A stretch of 64,000 bases of DNA from Ancylobacter sp. TS-1 (GCF_009223885.1 NZ_CP045144.1:248001-312000), one strand, 5' to 3'; positions 38,990 to 47,999 are shown, numbered from the stretch's first letter. Numbers and translations: made by a program. The notes: generated from the letters alone by a model not told the origin.

Positions 38990-39859
38990 TCAGGCGGCGG
39001 CGACCACCGAGGGCATGGCCAGCGCCGCGCGCAGCATGTCGGCGAGCCGGCGCGCCGCCGAGGAGGCGGCGGGGGCCAGCAGCAGCGCGATCTCGATATC
39101 GGGCAGCGGCGGCAGGCCGTCGGCCGGGCCGAGCCGGCGCCATTCGGCCGGTGCCGCGCATTCCGGCAGGGCGGTGATGCACAGGCCGGTCTCGATCGCG
39201 GCGTGGATGCCGCCCTGCGAGGAGGAGGTGCAGGCGACGCGCCAGCTCAGCCCGGCCTTGTCGAGCGTCGCCGAGATGTGCGGGCGCACCCGGCAGCCGG
39301 TGGGGAACAGCGCCAGCGGCAGCGGGGCGTTGCGCTCCGGCCGGTGGCCGCGTGCCGCCAGCCAGAGCAGCTTCTCGCGCTTGATCAGCTCGCCGGTCGG
39401 GCGGGACAGGTCGCGGGTCAGCAGGGCGACGTCGATATGCCCGCGCTCGACCTCGGGCTCGATGTTCTTGGACAGGTCCGAGCGGATCGAGATCTCGACG
39501 CGCGGATAGGCGGCGGCGAAGCGGGCGATGGTGGGGGTGAAATAGGCGTCGACATAATCGTCGGGCATGCCGAGCCGCACGCTGCCCTCGGGCGTGCCGC
39601 CCTTGAGGTCGGCCAGCGCCTCGCTTTCATAGGCGAGCAGCCGGCGGGCATGGGCGACCAGCCGCTCCCCCGTCTCGGTGAGCGAGATGCCCCGGCGCGA
39701 GCGCTCCAGCAGCCGCACGCCGAGACTGTCCTCAAGCTGGGCGATGCGCGCCGAGACGGCCGACTGCGTGCGTCCCACGCGTTCGGCGGCGGCGGTGAAG
39801 CCGCCCGTGTCGACGATGGCGATCAGCATGCCGAGGGATTCGGTATCGAGATGACGCAT
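38990..39859 (-). CDS. LysR family transcriptional regulator
   Basis: This 289-residue LysR regulator has its winged helix-turn-helix at residues 5-64 (FTAAAERVGRTQSAVSARIAQLED) and the effector-binding domain from about 90. It is divergent from the EamA transporter gene, a common sign that it controls that gene in response to the transported compound. The effector is unknown. Confidence 0.9.
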   Translation of the reverse strand: MRHLDTESLGMLIAIVDTGGFTAAAERVGRTQSAVSARIAQLEDSLGVRLLERSRRGISLTETGERLVAHARRLLAYESEALADLKGGTPEGSVRLGMPDDYVDAYFTPTIARFAAAYPRVEISIRSDLSKNIEPEVERGHIDVALLTRDLSRPTGELIKREKLLWLAARGHRPERNAPLPLALFPTGCRVRPHISATLDKAGLSWRVACTSSSQGGIHAAIETGLCITALPECAAPAEWRRLGPADGLPPLPDIEIALLLAPAASSAARRLADMLRAALAMPSVVAAA

Positions 39860-39925
39860 CGCGGCCTCCGGCCCGTTGGGAGGTGGATCGCGGCGCCATC
39901 CGGCGCCCGGATCTTCATATCAGAA

Positions 39926-39943
39926 TTGTCAATGCAACGACAA
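39926..39943. promoter_or_regulatory. Candidate LysR-type binding site
   Basis: TTGTC-N8-GACAA is a perfect short inverted repeat within the 199-bp region between the LysR gene and the transporter, in an AT-rich patch. The form fits the loose dyad bound by LysR proteins, but it is short and could be chance. Confidence 0.35.
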
Positions 39944-40058
39944 AATAAATTCGCTTTTGCGATGCCAGATCCCGCGATAGACACGCATTCGGAGCGCTCG
40001 CCCGCTGTGGCGTCCGCTCCCATCTCCCGTTGCAACGTCGCTTCCGTCGAGTCCGGCA

Positions 40059-41078
40059 ATGTCTCCGCCTCCCGCCGCCCTGGCGGCCCCCGCGCTGTGC
40101 GCGCTTCCCGATTCCCTCCCGGCCGGCTCGCACCCGGCGACGGATGCCGAGGCGCAGCGGCGCCGGCAGGCCTTCTTCGCCGTCGTGCTGGCGGCGATGT
40201 GCATCGGCTTCTCGCCGATCCTGGTCCGCGTGGCCGATGCCGGGCCGGCGGCGATCGGCTTCTGGCGGCTGTTCTTCGCGCTCGGTCCGACTCTGGTGTG
40301 GGCCTATGCCGAACATCGCTCGGCGCAGCGCAGCGCCGGTGCCGGCCGACCGGCGCCCCGGCTCACCCGGCGCCAATTCCTGCTGGCGGCGCTGGCGGGG
40401 CTGTTCTTCGGCGCCGACCTCATCGTCTTCCACAAGGGGCTCGCCCAGACCAGCACGGCCAATGCGGTGCTGCTCGGCAATCTCGCCGTGGTGTTCGTCT
40501 TCGTGTTCGGCTGGCTGATCCTGCGCGAACGCCCCACGCGCGGGCTGATGATCGCGCTGGCGATGGCGCTGTCGGGCACGCTCGTCATCATCGCCAGCAG
40601 CGCGCTGCACACGAACGGCACCGGCGCCCATCCGGTCGGCGTGTTCGGCGACCTGCTCTGCGTCGTGGCGGCGCTGTTCTATGCCGGCTACATGCTGACG
40701 ACGCGCGCCGTGCGCCGCGCGGCTACCGCCGAAGCGGTGCCGCTGGGCGGCGGCATGGCGTCGCTGATCGCCTCCAGCACGGGCGCCGCGCTCTGCCTCG
40801 GCTGGGCGGTGGCGACCGGCGAGACGCTGCTGCCGCAGAGCCTGAAGGGGCTCCTCGCGGTGATCGGCCTCGGCATCCTCGCCCATGCGGCGGGGCAGGG
40901 GCTCGCCACCTTCGCGCTGGGCCGGTTGCCGGCGGGCCTGATCTCGGTGGTGCTGCTGCTTCAGATCGTCGTCGGGGTGGCGCTGGCGGCGCTGCTGTTC
41001 GGCGAGATTCCGTCGCTGGCGGTCTTCGTCGGCGGGCTGCTGGTGGTCGCCGGCGTCGCCACCGCCCGGCCGAACTGA
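40059..41078 (+). CDS. EamA/DMT family transporter
   Basis: This 339-residue membrane protein has ten predicted spans in two EamA halves (GFSPILVRVADAGPAAIGFWR opens the first). DMT exporters usually remove amino acids, nucleosides or other metabolites. The first 45 residues are hydrophilic and the start lacks a clear ribosome site, so translation may begin further in. It pairs with the divergent LysR gene. Confidence 0.85.
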   Translation: MSPPPAALAAPALCALPDSLPAGSHPATDAEAQRRRQAFFAVVLAAMCIGFSPILVRVADAGPAAIGFWRLFFALGPTLVWAYAEHRSAQRSAGAGRPAPRLTRRQFLLAALAGLFFGADLIVFHKGLAQTSTANAVLLGNLAVVFVFVFGWLILRERPTRGLMIALAMALSGTLVIIASSALHTNGTGAHPVGVFGDLLCVVAALFYAGYMLTTRAVRRAATAEAVPLGGGMASLIASSTGAALCLGWAVATGETLLPQSLKGLLAVIGLGILAHAAGQGLATFALGRLPAGLISVVLLLQIVVGVALAALLFGEIPSLAVFVGGLLVVAGVATARPN

Positions 41079-41168
41079 GCCGGGCCGCCGCGCCACGCGC
41101 CGTCTCGCCTCTTGCAGAGCGGGGACGGTAGGTCTACCTGCCTCTGGACAGCTTGAGGAGCGCAGACG

Positions 41169-41507
41169 ATGCAGCCCAATCCGTTCGGCGGCGTGATCGA
41201 ACATCTCTCGGTCGAGGATGTGAAGGCCGGGCTCGAAGCCGGGACCATTCTTCTGGTGGATGTGCGCGAGCCGAACGAGACGGCGGCCGAGCGCATTCCC
41301 GGCGCGGTCGACTTTCCGCTCTCCACCTTCGACGCGCACGCGCTGCCCGATCCGGGCGAGAAGACGCTGGTGTTTTCGTGCCGCTCCGGCCAGCGCTCGC
41401 AGAAGGCCGCCGCCGCCGCGCAGGCGGCCGGCATCGACCTTCACCGGCACATGGCCGGCGGCATCCTCGCCTGGAAGGACGCCGGGTTCGATACCGACAA
41501 GGGCTGA
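41169..41507 (+). CDS. Rhodanese-like domain protein
   Basis: This 112-residue single-domain rhodanese has the sulfur-accepting Cys71 in the loop SCRSGQRSQ, with the VDVREPNE strand before it and AGGILAWKDAG after. It can carry a persulfide from thiosulfate or another donor to an acceptor such as cyanide or thioredoxin. A GAGGAG site lies nine bases before the ATG. Confidence 0.92.
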   Translation: MQPNPFGGVIEHLSVEDVKAGLEAGTILLVDVREPNETAAERIPGAVDFPLSTFDAHALPDPGEKTLVFSCRSGQRSQKAAAAAQAAGIDLHRHMAGGILAWKDAGFDTDKG

Positions 41508-41540
41508 GCCGGGCCCGGGGGCGGGGGCAATCCGTCCTCG

Positions 41541-42920
41541 TCAGGCGGTGAGGTGGCGCACCACGTCGCGCGTCGCCTCGATCAGCCGCTCGACCTGTTC
41601 CTCGCCGGTCGCGGGCGAGGCCAGCATCATGTCGTGGAAGGGCGAGATCAGAACCCCGCGCACCAGCAATGCGAGATGGATCGCCGCTTCCAGCGCCGGG
41701 TAATGCGCGCCCTTGGCCTGCTTTCCGTCGGTGAGCGGGGCGGGCGCGCGCACCACCTCGACCCGCGCGCCGCAGCGGGCGACGTGCCAGGGCAGGCCGG
41801 CGGCCGCCAGCACCTGCGACAGTCCCGCCTCCATCCGGTCGGCGAGGCGGTTCATGTCGGCGTAGGCGTCGTCGGTGGCGACCTTCTCCAGCGTGGCGCG
41901 CAGCGCCGCGAGCTGGAGCGGGCTGCCCGACAGCGTGGTGCCGAGGCCGGAATGGCCGTCGGGCCGGCCGCGCCGGGCGGCGCCGAAGCGCGCGGCGGCT
42001 TCCTCGCTCATGCCCCAGACGGCGGCCGGCACCCCGCCGGCGATGGCCTTGCCGACAACGAAGATGTCCGGCTGAAGTCCGAAGGCGCCGGTGTAGCCGC
42101 CCGGCCCGGTGGAAAGGGTGTGGGTCTCGTCGATCAGCAGCAGCGTTCCGTGCCGGCGGGTGATTTCGCGCAGCCCCTCATGGAAGCCGGGCTGCGGCAG
42201 CACCATGGCGCAGTTGGTCATCACCGGCTCGGCGATGACGCAGGCGACCGTGTGGTCGGCCAGCGCCGTCTCCACCGCGTCGAGGTCGTTGAACGGCACC
42301 ACGCGGGTCAGCACGGTGAGGTCGCGCGGCTCGCCGATCAGCGCCGGACGGTTGCGCACCCGCCCGTCCGGGCCGATCTCGACGAACACCTCGTCCACCG
42401 CGCCGTGATAGGCGCCGTCGAAGACGAGGATGCGCGGGCGCCCGGTCGCCGCGCGGGCGGCGCGCAGGGCGAAGCGGTTGGCGTCGGTGGCGGTGGTGGC
42501 GATCTGCCAGAAGGGCAGGCCGAAGCGGGCGGCGAGCAGGTCGCCGACGGCGGCGGCATCCGGGCTCGGCAGCATGGTGGCGAGGCCCCGGCGCGCCTGC
42601 GCCACCAGCGCCTCCGCCACCGGGGCGGGGCCGTGGCCGAACAGGGAGGCGGTGTCGCCGAGGCAGAAATCGTCATAGCCATGGCCGTCGACGTCGAGGA
42701 GCCGCGCGCCATGCGCCTCGCGGATGACCAGCGGCACCGGCGTCGACCAGTCGACCATCCAGTGCATCGGCACGCCGTCGAGCAGATGCGCGGCGGCGCC
42801 GGCGGCGGCGCGGGTGTTGGGCCTTGTGCCGAGATAAAGCGCCTCGGCCTCCGCGCGGAGCGCGGCGGTGCGCGCCGGGCTTACGCCCGGCCCTTCGGCG
42901 ATCGACGTCACGGCGTTCAT
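41541..42920 (-). CDS. Class III aminotransferase (glutamate-1-semialdehyde aminomutase-like)
   Basis: This 459-residue PLP enzyme of the class III fold has its Lys at position 291 (VVGKAIAGG) and the DETHTL acid before it. The region around FDGAYHG and the late ISPFHDM resembles glutamate-1-semialdehyde aminomutase and its aminotransferase relatives more than ornithine transaminases. ATG 42920 is used; upstream codons are Arg/Ser-rich. It lies 100 bp after the next gene on the same strand, so they may share a transcript. The substrate is uncertain. Confidence 0.82.
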   Translation of the reverse strand: MNAVTSIAEGPGVSPARTAALRAEAEALYLGTRPNTRAAAGAAAHLLDGVPMHWMVDWSTPVPLVIREAHGARLLDVDGHGYDDFCLGDTASLFGHGPAPVAEALVAQARRGLATMLPSPDAAAVGDLLAARFGLPFWQIATTATDANRFALRAARAATGRPRILVFDGAYHGAVDEVFVEIGPDGRVRNRPALIGEPRDLTVLTRVVPFNDLDAVETALADHTVACVIAEPVMTNCAMVLPQPGFHEGLREITRRHGTLLLIDETHTLSTGPGGYTGAFGLQPDIFVVGKAIAGGVPAAVWGMSEEAAARFGAARRGRPDGHSGLGTTLSGSPLQLAALRATLEKVATDDAYADMNRLADRMEAGLSQVLAAAGLPWHVARCGARVEVVRAPAPLTDGKQAKGAHYPALEAAIHLALLVRGVLISPFHDMMLASPATGEEQVERLIEATRDVVRHLTA

Positions 42921-43020
42921 CGCGGCCGGCCCGTATTGCTTGCCTTCACCCGCATCTAAGCACGATTTCGCGCCGCGCGCCGCAGCCTGGGGGAGACCTC
43001 TGCGCGCGGCCCCGGTCGGT

Positions 43021-44400
43021 TCAGCCCACCCAGCCCCAGCGCTTGAGCTCGGCATAGGTCTCGTCGAGCGTCTTGCGGGCGCGCCCGACCAGTTCGTCGA
43101 TCTCGCCATGCGAGATGACCAGCGGCGGGGCGATGATGAGCCGGTCGCGGACCGCGCGCATCACCAGGTTGTTGCGGAAGGAGAAATCCCGCGCGAGCGT
43201 GCCGACCTTGCCGACATCGGCGAATTTGGTGCGGCCGCGCTTGTCCGGGGTCAGCTCCAGCGCGCCGACGAGGCCGACCATCGGCGCCTCGCCGACCAGC
43301 GGGTGCTCGGCAAGCTGCGACCACTGCGCCTTGAGATAGGGGCCGACGTCGTCGGCGACGCGCTCCACCAGCTTCTCGCGCACCATGATGTCGAGATTGG
43401 CCAGCGCGGCGGCGCAGGCGGCCGGATGGCCGGAATAGGTGTAGCCGTGGTTGAAGTCGCCGCCCTCCAGCAGTACCTCCGCCACGCGGTCGGCCACCAT
43501 CACGGCGCCCAGCGGCATGTAGCCGGAGGTGATGCCCTTGGCCATGACGAGAATGTCCGGCCGGGTGCCGAAGGTCTCGCAGCCGAACCAGTTGCCGGTG
43601 CGCCCGAAGCCGCAGATCACCTCGTCCGAGATGAACAGGATGTCGCGCTCGCGGCAGATGCGGGCGATCTCCGGCCAGTAGCTGGCGGGCGGGATGATGA
43701 CGCCGCCGGCGCCCTGGATCGGCTCGGCGATGAAGGCGGCGATGCGGTCCTCGCCCATGGCGTCGATGGCGGCTTCCAGCGCGCGGGCGGTGCGCAGGCC
43801 GAATTCCTCCGGCGTCTCGCCCTGGCGCGCCTCGCCCCAGAAATAGGGCTGGGCGATGTGCATGATGTCGGGGATCGGCGCGCTCTGCCCGTGCATCGGC
43901 GCCATGCCGCCCAGGCTGCCGGCGGCGACGGTGGAGCCGTGATAGGCGTTGCGGCGGGAGATGATGATCTTCTTCTCCGGCTTTTCCTTGATCTGGAAAT
44001 AGCGGCGGACCAGCTTGATCACCGTGTCGTTGGATTCCGAGCCCGAGCCGGTGAAGAACACCTTGTTGAACTGCGGCGGGGTCAGCTCGGCGAGCTTGGC
44101 GGCAAGCTCGATGGCCGGCTTGTGGGTCGTCTTGAAGAAGGTGTTGTAATAGGGAAGTTCGCGCATCTGCGCGGCCACCGCCTCGACGATCTCCTCGCGG
44201 CCATAGCCGACATTCACGCACCACAGGCCCGACATGCCGTCGAGGATGCGGTTGCCCTCGGAGTCGGTCAGCCACACGCCTTCCGCCTTCACGACGATGC
44301 GCGAGCCCTCGGCGTTCAGCGATTTCATGTCGCTGAACGGGTGCAGGTGATGGGCGGCGTCCAGCGCGCGCAGCGCGGCGGTCGAGGTGGGAAGCGGCAT
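43021..44400 (-). CDS. Class III aminotransferase, polyamine:pyruvate type
   Basis: This 459-residue omega-transaminase has its PLP Lys at 288 (VMAKGITSGYMPLGAV) and the DEVICGFGRTG acid segment. It matches enzymes that deaminate putrescine, gamma-glutamylputrescine or beta-alanine with pyruvate. The N-terminal HLHPFSDM and LNAEGSRIV stretches are typical. It faces a GS-like gamma-glutamylpolyamine synthetase gene and a PotF-like binding protein, which supports a role in polyamine breakdown. Confidence 0.88.
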   Translation of the reverse strand: MPLPTSTAALRALDAAHHLHPFSDMKSLNAEGSRIVVKAEGVWLTDSEGNRILDGMSGLWCVNVGYGREEIVEAVAAQMRELPYYNTFFKTTHKPAIELAAKLAELTPPQFNKVFFTGSGSESNDTVIKLVRRYFQIKEKPEKKIIISRRNAYHGSTVAAGSLGGMAPMHGQSAPIPDIMHIAQPYFWGEARQGETPEEFGLRTARALEAAIDAMGEDRIAAFIAEPIQGAGGVIIPPASYWPEIARICRERDILFISDEVICGFGRTGNWFGCETFGTRPDILVMAKGITSGYMPLGAVMVADRVAEVLLEGGDFNHGYTYSGHPAACAAALANLDIMVREKLVERVADDVGPYLKAQWSQLAEHPLVGEAPMVGLVGALELTPDKRGRTKFADVGKVGTLARDFSFRNNLVMRAVRDRLIIAPPLVISHGEIDELVGRARKTLDETYAELKRWGWVG

Positions 44401-44457
44401 GATGCACTCGCGCGGTGAGAGTGGGTCCCGGAGGGGTCCCGAACAGGGTTGCCGCAG

Positions 44458-44519
44458 AATGTGATCACATTTTTGCGTGCGTCAAGCCGTTCCTCGTGGC
44501 ACAAGGACACCGGCTTGAC
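44458..44519. promoter_or_regulatory. Divergent operator region with two dyads
   Basis: AATGTGATCACATT at 44458-44471 is a perfect 14-bp palindrome, like sites of GntR- or Crp-type regulators. A second dyad, GTCAAGCCG (44481-44489) with CGGCTTGAC (44511-44519), encloses a near-match TCCTCGTG/CACAAGGA. TTGACC at 44515-44520 could be a -35 box for the synthetase gene. Together they could control both the transaminase and synthetase genes. Confidence 0.55.
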
Positions 44520-44572
44520 CGCTCCCCTGCGGCCATGACCAAATCGACGTGACGACTTTATCCAGGTGGATC

Positions 44573-45982
44573 ATGCCATTGCCCGAAGCCGTGGGAGACG
44601 CCACGGCCGCTGCGAGCGAAACCGATATTCACACCGACGCGTTCGGCGCCTATGTCGCCGCCCATGGCGCGCCGGAGATCGTCGAGGTGCTGTTGCCCGA
44701 CACGCATGGCGTGCTTCGGGGCAAATGGATCCCCGGCGCAGCGGGCGGCAAGATCTGGGGCGACGGCGTCGCCATTCCGCTCTCCATCTTCGGCCTCGAC
44801 ATATGGGGCCGCGAGGTGGAGGAGACCGGCATCCACATCGAGACCGGCGACCGCGACGGCATCTGCCGTCCCGTGCCGGGCACGCTGACTCCGGTGCCGT
44901 GGTCGCCGCGTCCGGCGGCGCAGGTCATGCTGTCCATGTACGAGCCGGACGGGCGCGGTGGCGAGCGCCCGTGGGAACTCGACCCGCGCCACAAGCTCGC
45001 CCATCAGGTGGAACGCCTCGCCGCGCGCGGCCTGCACCCCTGCGTCGCCTTCGAGCTGGAATTCTACCTGCTCAAGCCCGCGCCGGGTCCCGGCGGCGTG
45101 CCGGAGCCGGTGTTCCCGGCCTCTTCCGGCGGGCCGGCGCGGCAGAACATGTATTCGATGTCCGACCTCGACGCCTATGCGCCGCTGCTGCACGACATCC
45201 GCGAGGCGGCCCGCATCCAGGGCCTGCCGGCCGATACGGTGATCTCCGAGGCGGCACCCGGCCAGTACGAGGTGAACCTCTATCACCGCCGCGACGCCAT
45301 GGCGGCCGCCGACGACGCCATATTGCTGCGCCGGCTGATCGACGGCGTGGCGCGCAAGCACGGCGTGCGGGCGAGCTTCATGGCCAAGCCCTTCCTCGAC
45401 TTCGCCGGCTCGGGCATGCATGTGCATGTCAGCCTGACGGATAATGACGGCGGCAACGCCTTCGGCGCCGGCGAGGCCGGCGAGCGTCTGCTGCGCCAGG
45501 GCGCGGCCGGCCTGCTCGCCACCATGACCGACACCGCCGTGCTCTACGTGCCGAGCTATAACGGCTTCCGCCGTCTGGTGCCGGGCAGCTACGCGCCGAC
45601 CAGCATCTCCTGGGGCTACGACAACCGCGCGGTGGCGGTGCGGGTGCCGAACGGCCCGCCCAAGGCGCGCCGGCTGGAGCACCGCATCGCCGGGGCGGAC
45701 GCCCATCCGCACCTCGTGCTGGCGGCGATCCTGGCGGGAATGCTGGAGGGCATCGAGCGCGGGATGGAGCCGCCGCCGCCGCTCACCGGCAACGCCTATG
45801 AGCAGGGGGCCCCGGGCCTTAGCTACGACATGGGCGAGGCCATCCGCGACTTCGCGGGATCTGACTTCGTGGCCCGCGCCTTCGGCGCCGAATATCAACG
45901 CGTCTTCGCGATCATGAAGGAGGCCGAGCTGGCGGCCTTCGAGCGCCGCATCAATCCGCTGGAGTACGAGACCTATTTGTGA
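44573..45982 (+). CDS. Glutamine synthetase-like gamma-glutamylpolyamine synthetase
   Basis: This 469-residue protein of the glutamine synthetase fold is probably a PuuA/SpuI-type ligase adding glutamate to putrescine or another polyamine. Catalytic stretches are FELEFYLL, SEAAPGQYEVNL, GSGMHVHVSL and HRIAGADAHPHLVLA, as in this GS-like group. ATG 44573 follows AGGTGG; GTG 44549 is an alternative eight codons upstream. Ring contacts of true GlnA are less conserved. It shares its promoter region with the polyamine transaminase. Confidence 0.86.
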   Translation: MPLPEAVGDATAAASETDIHTDAFGAYVAAHGAPEIVEVLLPDTHGVLRGKWIPGAAGGKIWGDGVAIPLSIFGLDIWGREVEETGIHIETGDRDGICRPVPGTLTPVPWSPRPAAQVMLSMYEPDGRGGERPWELDPRHKLAHQVERLAARGLHPCVAFELEFYLLKPAPGPGGVPEPVFPASSGGPARQNMYSMSDLDAYAPLLHDIREAARIQGLPADTVISEAAPGQYEVNLYHRRDAMAAADDAILLRRLIDGVARKHGVRASFMAKPFLDFAGSGMHVHVSLTDNDGGNAFGAGEAGERLLRQGAAGLLATMTDTAVLYVPSYNGFRRLVPGSYAPTSISWGYDNRAVAVRVPNGPPKARRLEHRIAGADAHPHLVLAAILAGMLEGIERGMEPPPPLTGNAYEQGAPGLSYDMGEAIRDFAGSDFVARAFGAEYQRVFAIMKEAELAAFERRINPLEYETYL

Positions 45983-46080
45983 GCACGGCCAAGGGTTGAG
46001 CAAAATCCGTCCACGCTCTAGCCTTGGAATGCTGTGGTTCCGAAACCCACTCAAACAACCAACTTCCCGAGGAGAATAGG

Positions 46081-47190
46081 ATGTCCCGCCTCCTAACGAC
46101 AATCGCGGCAGGCCTTCTGTCCGCGCTGGCCATCGTGCCGGCGTCGGCACAGGAGAAGGTCGTGAACGTCTACAACTGGTCCGACTACATCGACGAGTCG
46201 GTGCTGGAGGAGTTCACGAAGGAAACCGGCATCAAGGTCCGGTACGACGTCTTCGACTCCAATGAGGTGCTCGAGACCAAGCTCCTCGGCGGCAAGACCG
46301 GCTATGACGTGGTTGTGCCGACCGGCTCCTTCCTGCAGCGCCAGATCCAGGCGGGCGTCTTCCTGAAGCTGGACAAGGCCAAGCTGCCGAACATCCAGTA
46401 CCAGTGGCCGCTGATCTCCGACCGGCTCGCCGTGTACGATCCCGGCAACGACTATGCCGTGAACTACATGTGGGGCACCACCGGCATCGGCATGAACGTC
46501 GACAAGGTGAAGGAACGCCTCGGCGACATCCCGCTCAACAGCTGGGACATCATCTTCAAGCCGGAAATCCTGAAGAAGCTGAAGGATTGCGGCGTCTACA
46601 TGCTGGACGGCCCGGAAGAGATCATCCCGACCGCGCTGCGCTATCTCGGCAAGGATCCGAATTCCAAGGACCCGAAGGACATCGAGGCGGCCGGCGAGCT
46701 GCTGGCCAAGATCCGTCCCTTCATCAAGAAGTTCGACTCGTCGGGCTACATCAACGCGCTCGCCGGCGGCGACATCTGCATCGCGACCGGCTGGTCGGGC
46801 GACGTGTTCCAGGCCAAGGCCCGTGCCGAGGAAGCCGCCGAGAAGACCGGCAAGCCGCCGATCAACATCGAGTACATCATCCCGAAGGAAGGTGCGCTCA
46901 TGTGGTTCGACAACTTCGCCATTCCGAAGGATGCCCCGCATCCCGACGAGGCGTTGGCCTTCATCAACTTCATGATGAAGCCCGAGGTCGCGGCGAAGAA
47001 CTCGAACTACATCTCCTATGCCAGCGGCAGCGAGGGGGCGCAGAAGTTCATCGACAAGGCGATCCTCGACAATCCGGCGATCTACCCGGACAAGGAGACG
47101 CAGGCGAAGCTGTTCACCGTCACCACCTATCCGCAGAAGGTGCAGCGCGTCGTCACCCGCACTTGGAGCAACTTCAAGCGCGGCAAGTGA
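46081..47190 (+). CDS. Polyamine-binding periplasmic protein (PotF-like)
   Basis: This 369-residue solute-binding protein has a signal peptide ending near ASA-QE. The mature part starts VVNVYNWSDYIDESVLEEFTK, which with GTTGIGMN and WSGDVFQA typifies PotD/PotF spermidine/putrescine binding proteins. GAGGAG lies just upstream. The potGHI permease genes that would complete the system are not in the window, so the partner transporter lies elsewhere or is missing. A terminator follows about 52 bp after the stop. Confidence 0.9.
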   Translation: MSRLLTTIAAGLLSALAIVPASAQEKVVNVYNWSDYIDESVLEEFTKETGIKVRYDVFDSNEVLETKLLGGKTGYDVVVPTGSFLQRQIQAGVFLKLDKAKLPNIQYQWPLISDRLAVYDPGNDYAVNYMWGTTGIGMNVDKVKERLGDIPLNSWDIIFKPEILKKLKDCGVYMLDGPEEIIPTALRYLGKDPNSKDPKDIEAAGELLAKIRPFIKKFDSSGYINALAGGDICIATGWSGDVFQAKARAEEAAEKTGKPPINIEYIIPKEGALMWFDNFAIPKDAPHPDEALAFINFMMKPEVAAKNSNYISYASGSEGAQKFIDKAILDNPAIYPDKETQAKLFTVTTYPQKVQRVVTRTWSNFKRGK

Positions 47191-47241
47191 CGGGCGGGCC
47201 GCTGGCCGGCCCGCGGGTTCCCATCCTCCGAACGAAACGCG

Positions 47242-47267
47242 AAAGGCGCCCCACGGGGCGCCTTTTT
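47242..47267 (+). terminator. Rho-independent terminator after the PotF-like gene
   Basis: AAAGGCGCCC and GGGCGCCTTT form a 10-bp stem with a CACG loop, followed by TTTTTG. A strong terminator just before the HigBA operator. Confidence 0.9.
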
Positions 47268-47313
47268 GTTTGGGTGCCCGAGTATGGGACCAGCGCACGC
47301 GGTCATGGATTTG

Positions 47314-47369
47314 TGTATCATTCCACGATACATAGCCTTGCACAGGCTTATGTATCGTGGAATGATACA
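47314..47369. promoter_or_regulatory. Doubled palindromic operator of higBA
   Basis: Two copies of TGTATC-N7-GATACA occur at 47314-47332 and 47351-47369, each itself a palindrome, and they are arranged as arms of a larger inverted repeat of about 25 bp with a five-base centre. The second ends 18 bp before the toxin start. This is the expected layout of an autoregulatory site bound by the HigBA complex. A weak TTGCAC-N17-AATGAT promoter overlaps it. Confidence 0.75.
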
Positions 47370-47387
47370 GGTATCGGGGAGGCGTCG

Positions 47388-47669
47388 CTGATCCTCTCGA
47401 CTAGGGGCAGATTCGTCGAGGCGGTCATTGCCGGCAAGGTGCCGAAGGGTTTCCCTGCGGACCTGCTCCGTCCGGCGGAGCGGCGCCTGAGAGCCATCGA
47501 CGCCGCCGTGGCTCTGGACGATCTGCGTTCCCCGCCGGGCAATCGGCTGGAGATGCTGAAGGGCGAGAGGTCCGGCCAGCATTCCATCCGCATCAATGAC
47601 CAGTGGCGTATCTGCTTTCGCTGGACCGATGCGGGCGCCGAGGACGTCGAGATCGTCGATTATCACTAG
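47388..47669 (+). CDS. higB: HigB-type toxin (RelE superfamily), CTG start
   Basis: This 93-residue HigB mRNA interferase-type toxin cleaves translated mRNAs at the ribosome. The C-terminal signature is complete: DDLRSPPGNRLE, then GQHSIRINDQWRICFRW and DVEIVDYH. The family's usual first residue falls exactly on CTG 47388, with GGGGAGG five bases upstream, so initiation at CTG is the best reading. The only in-frame standard start is GTG 47313, which would lie inside the operator. A CTG start should keep toxin synthesis low. The antitoxin begins 18 bp after the stop. Confidence 0.8.
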   Translation: MILSTRGRFVEAVIAGKVPKGFPADLLRPAERRLRAIDAAVALDDLRSPPGNRLEMLKGERSGQHSIRINDQWRICFRWTDAGAEDVEIVDYH

Positions 47670-47687
47670 GATGATGGGAGGTTGGTC

Positions 47688-47999
47688 ATGGCTGTGAGAT
47701 TTGCCCGCCCGATGCATCCCGGCGAGATCCTGCGGGAGGAATACCTCGTTCCCCTCGGCATGAGCGCGGGCAAGCTGGCGAAGGCGCTCGATCTGCCCCG
47801 CACGCGCATCGAGCGCATTGTTCGCGAGGAGATCGGCATCTCTACCGACACGGCCCTGCGTCTCGGCCGCTTCTTCTCGACCACGCCGAATTTCTGGCTG
47901 AACCTGCAACAGGCCTATGAGGTCGAGACCGAGGGCGCACGGCTTGCGGAAGAGATCGGGCAGATCGCGCCCTATGCGCCGGCCGACCGCGCCGCCTGA
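47688..47999 (+). CDS. higA: HigA-type antitoxin
   Basis: This 103-residue antitoxin has an XRE-type helix-turn-helix at about 23-60 (MSAGKLAKALDLPRTRIERIV) and the opening MHPGEILREEYL. Family members neutralise HigB and repress the operon. ATG 47688 has GGGAGG in front. It is convergent with the lipid A acyltransferase gene. Confidence 0.92.
   Translation: MAVRFARPMHPGEILREEYLVPLGMSAGKLAKALDLPRTRIERIVREEIGISTDTALRLGRFFSTTPNFWLNLQQAYEVETEGARLAEEIGQIAPYAPADRAA

Noticed and set aside
44558..46150. A 530-codon minus-strand open frame
   Set aside because: Antisense to the GS-like gene, whose own frame has clear catalytic motifs.
47313..47669. Longer HigB starting at GTG 47313
   Set aside because: It would translate the whole operator and lacks a ribosome site; the family start aligns with CTG 47388.
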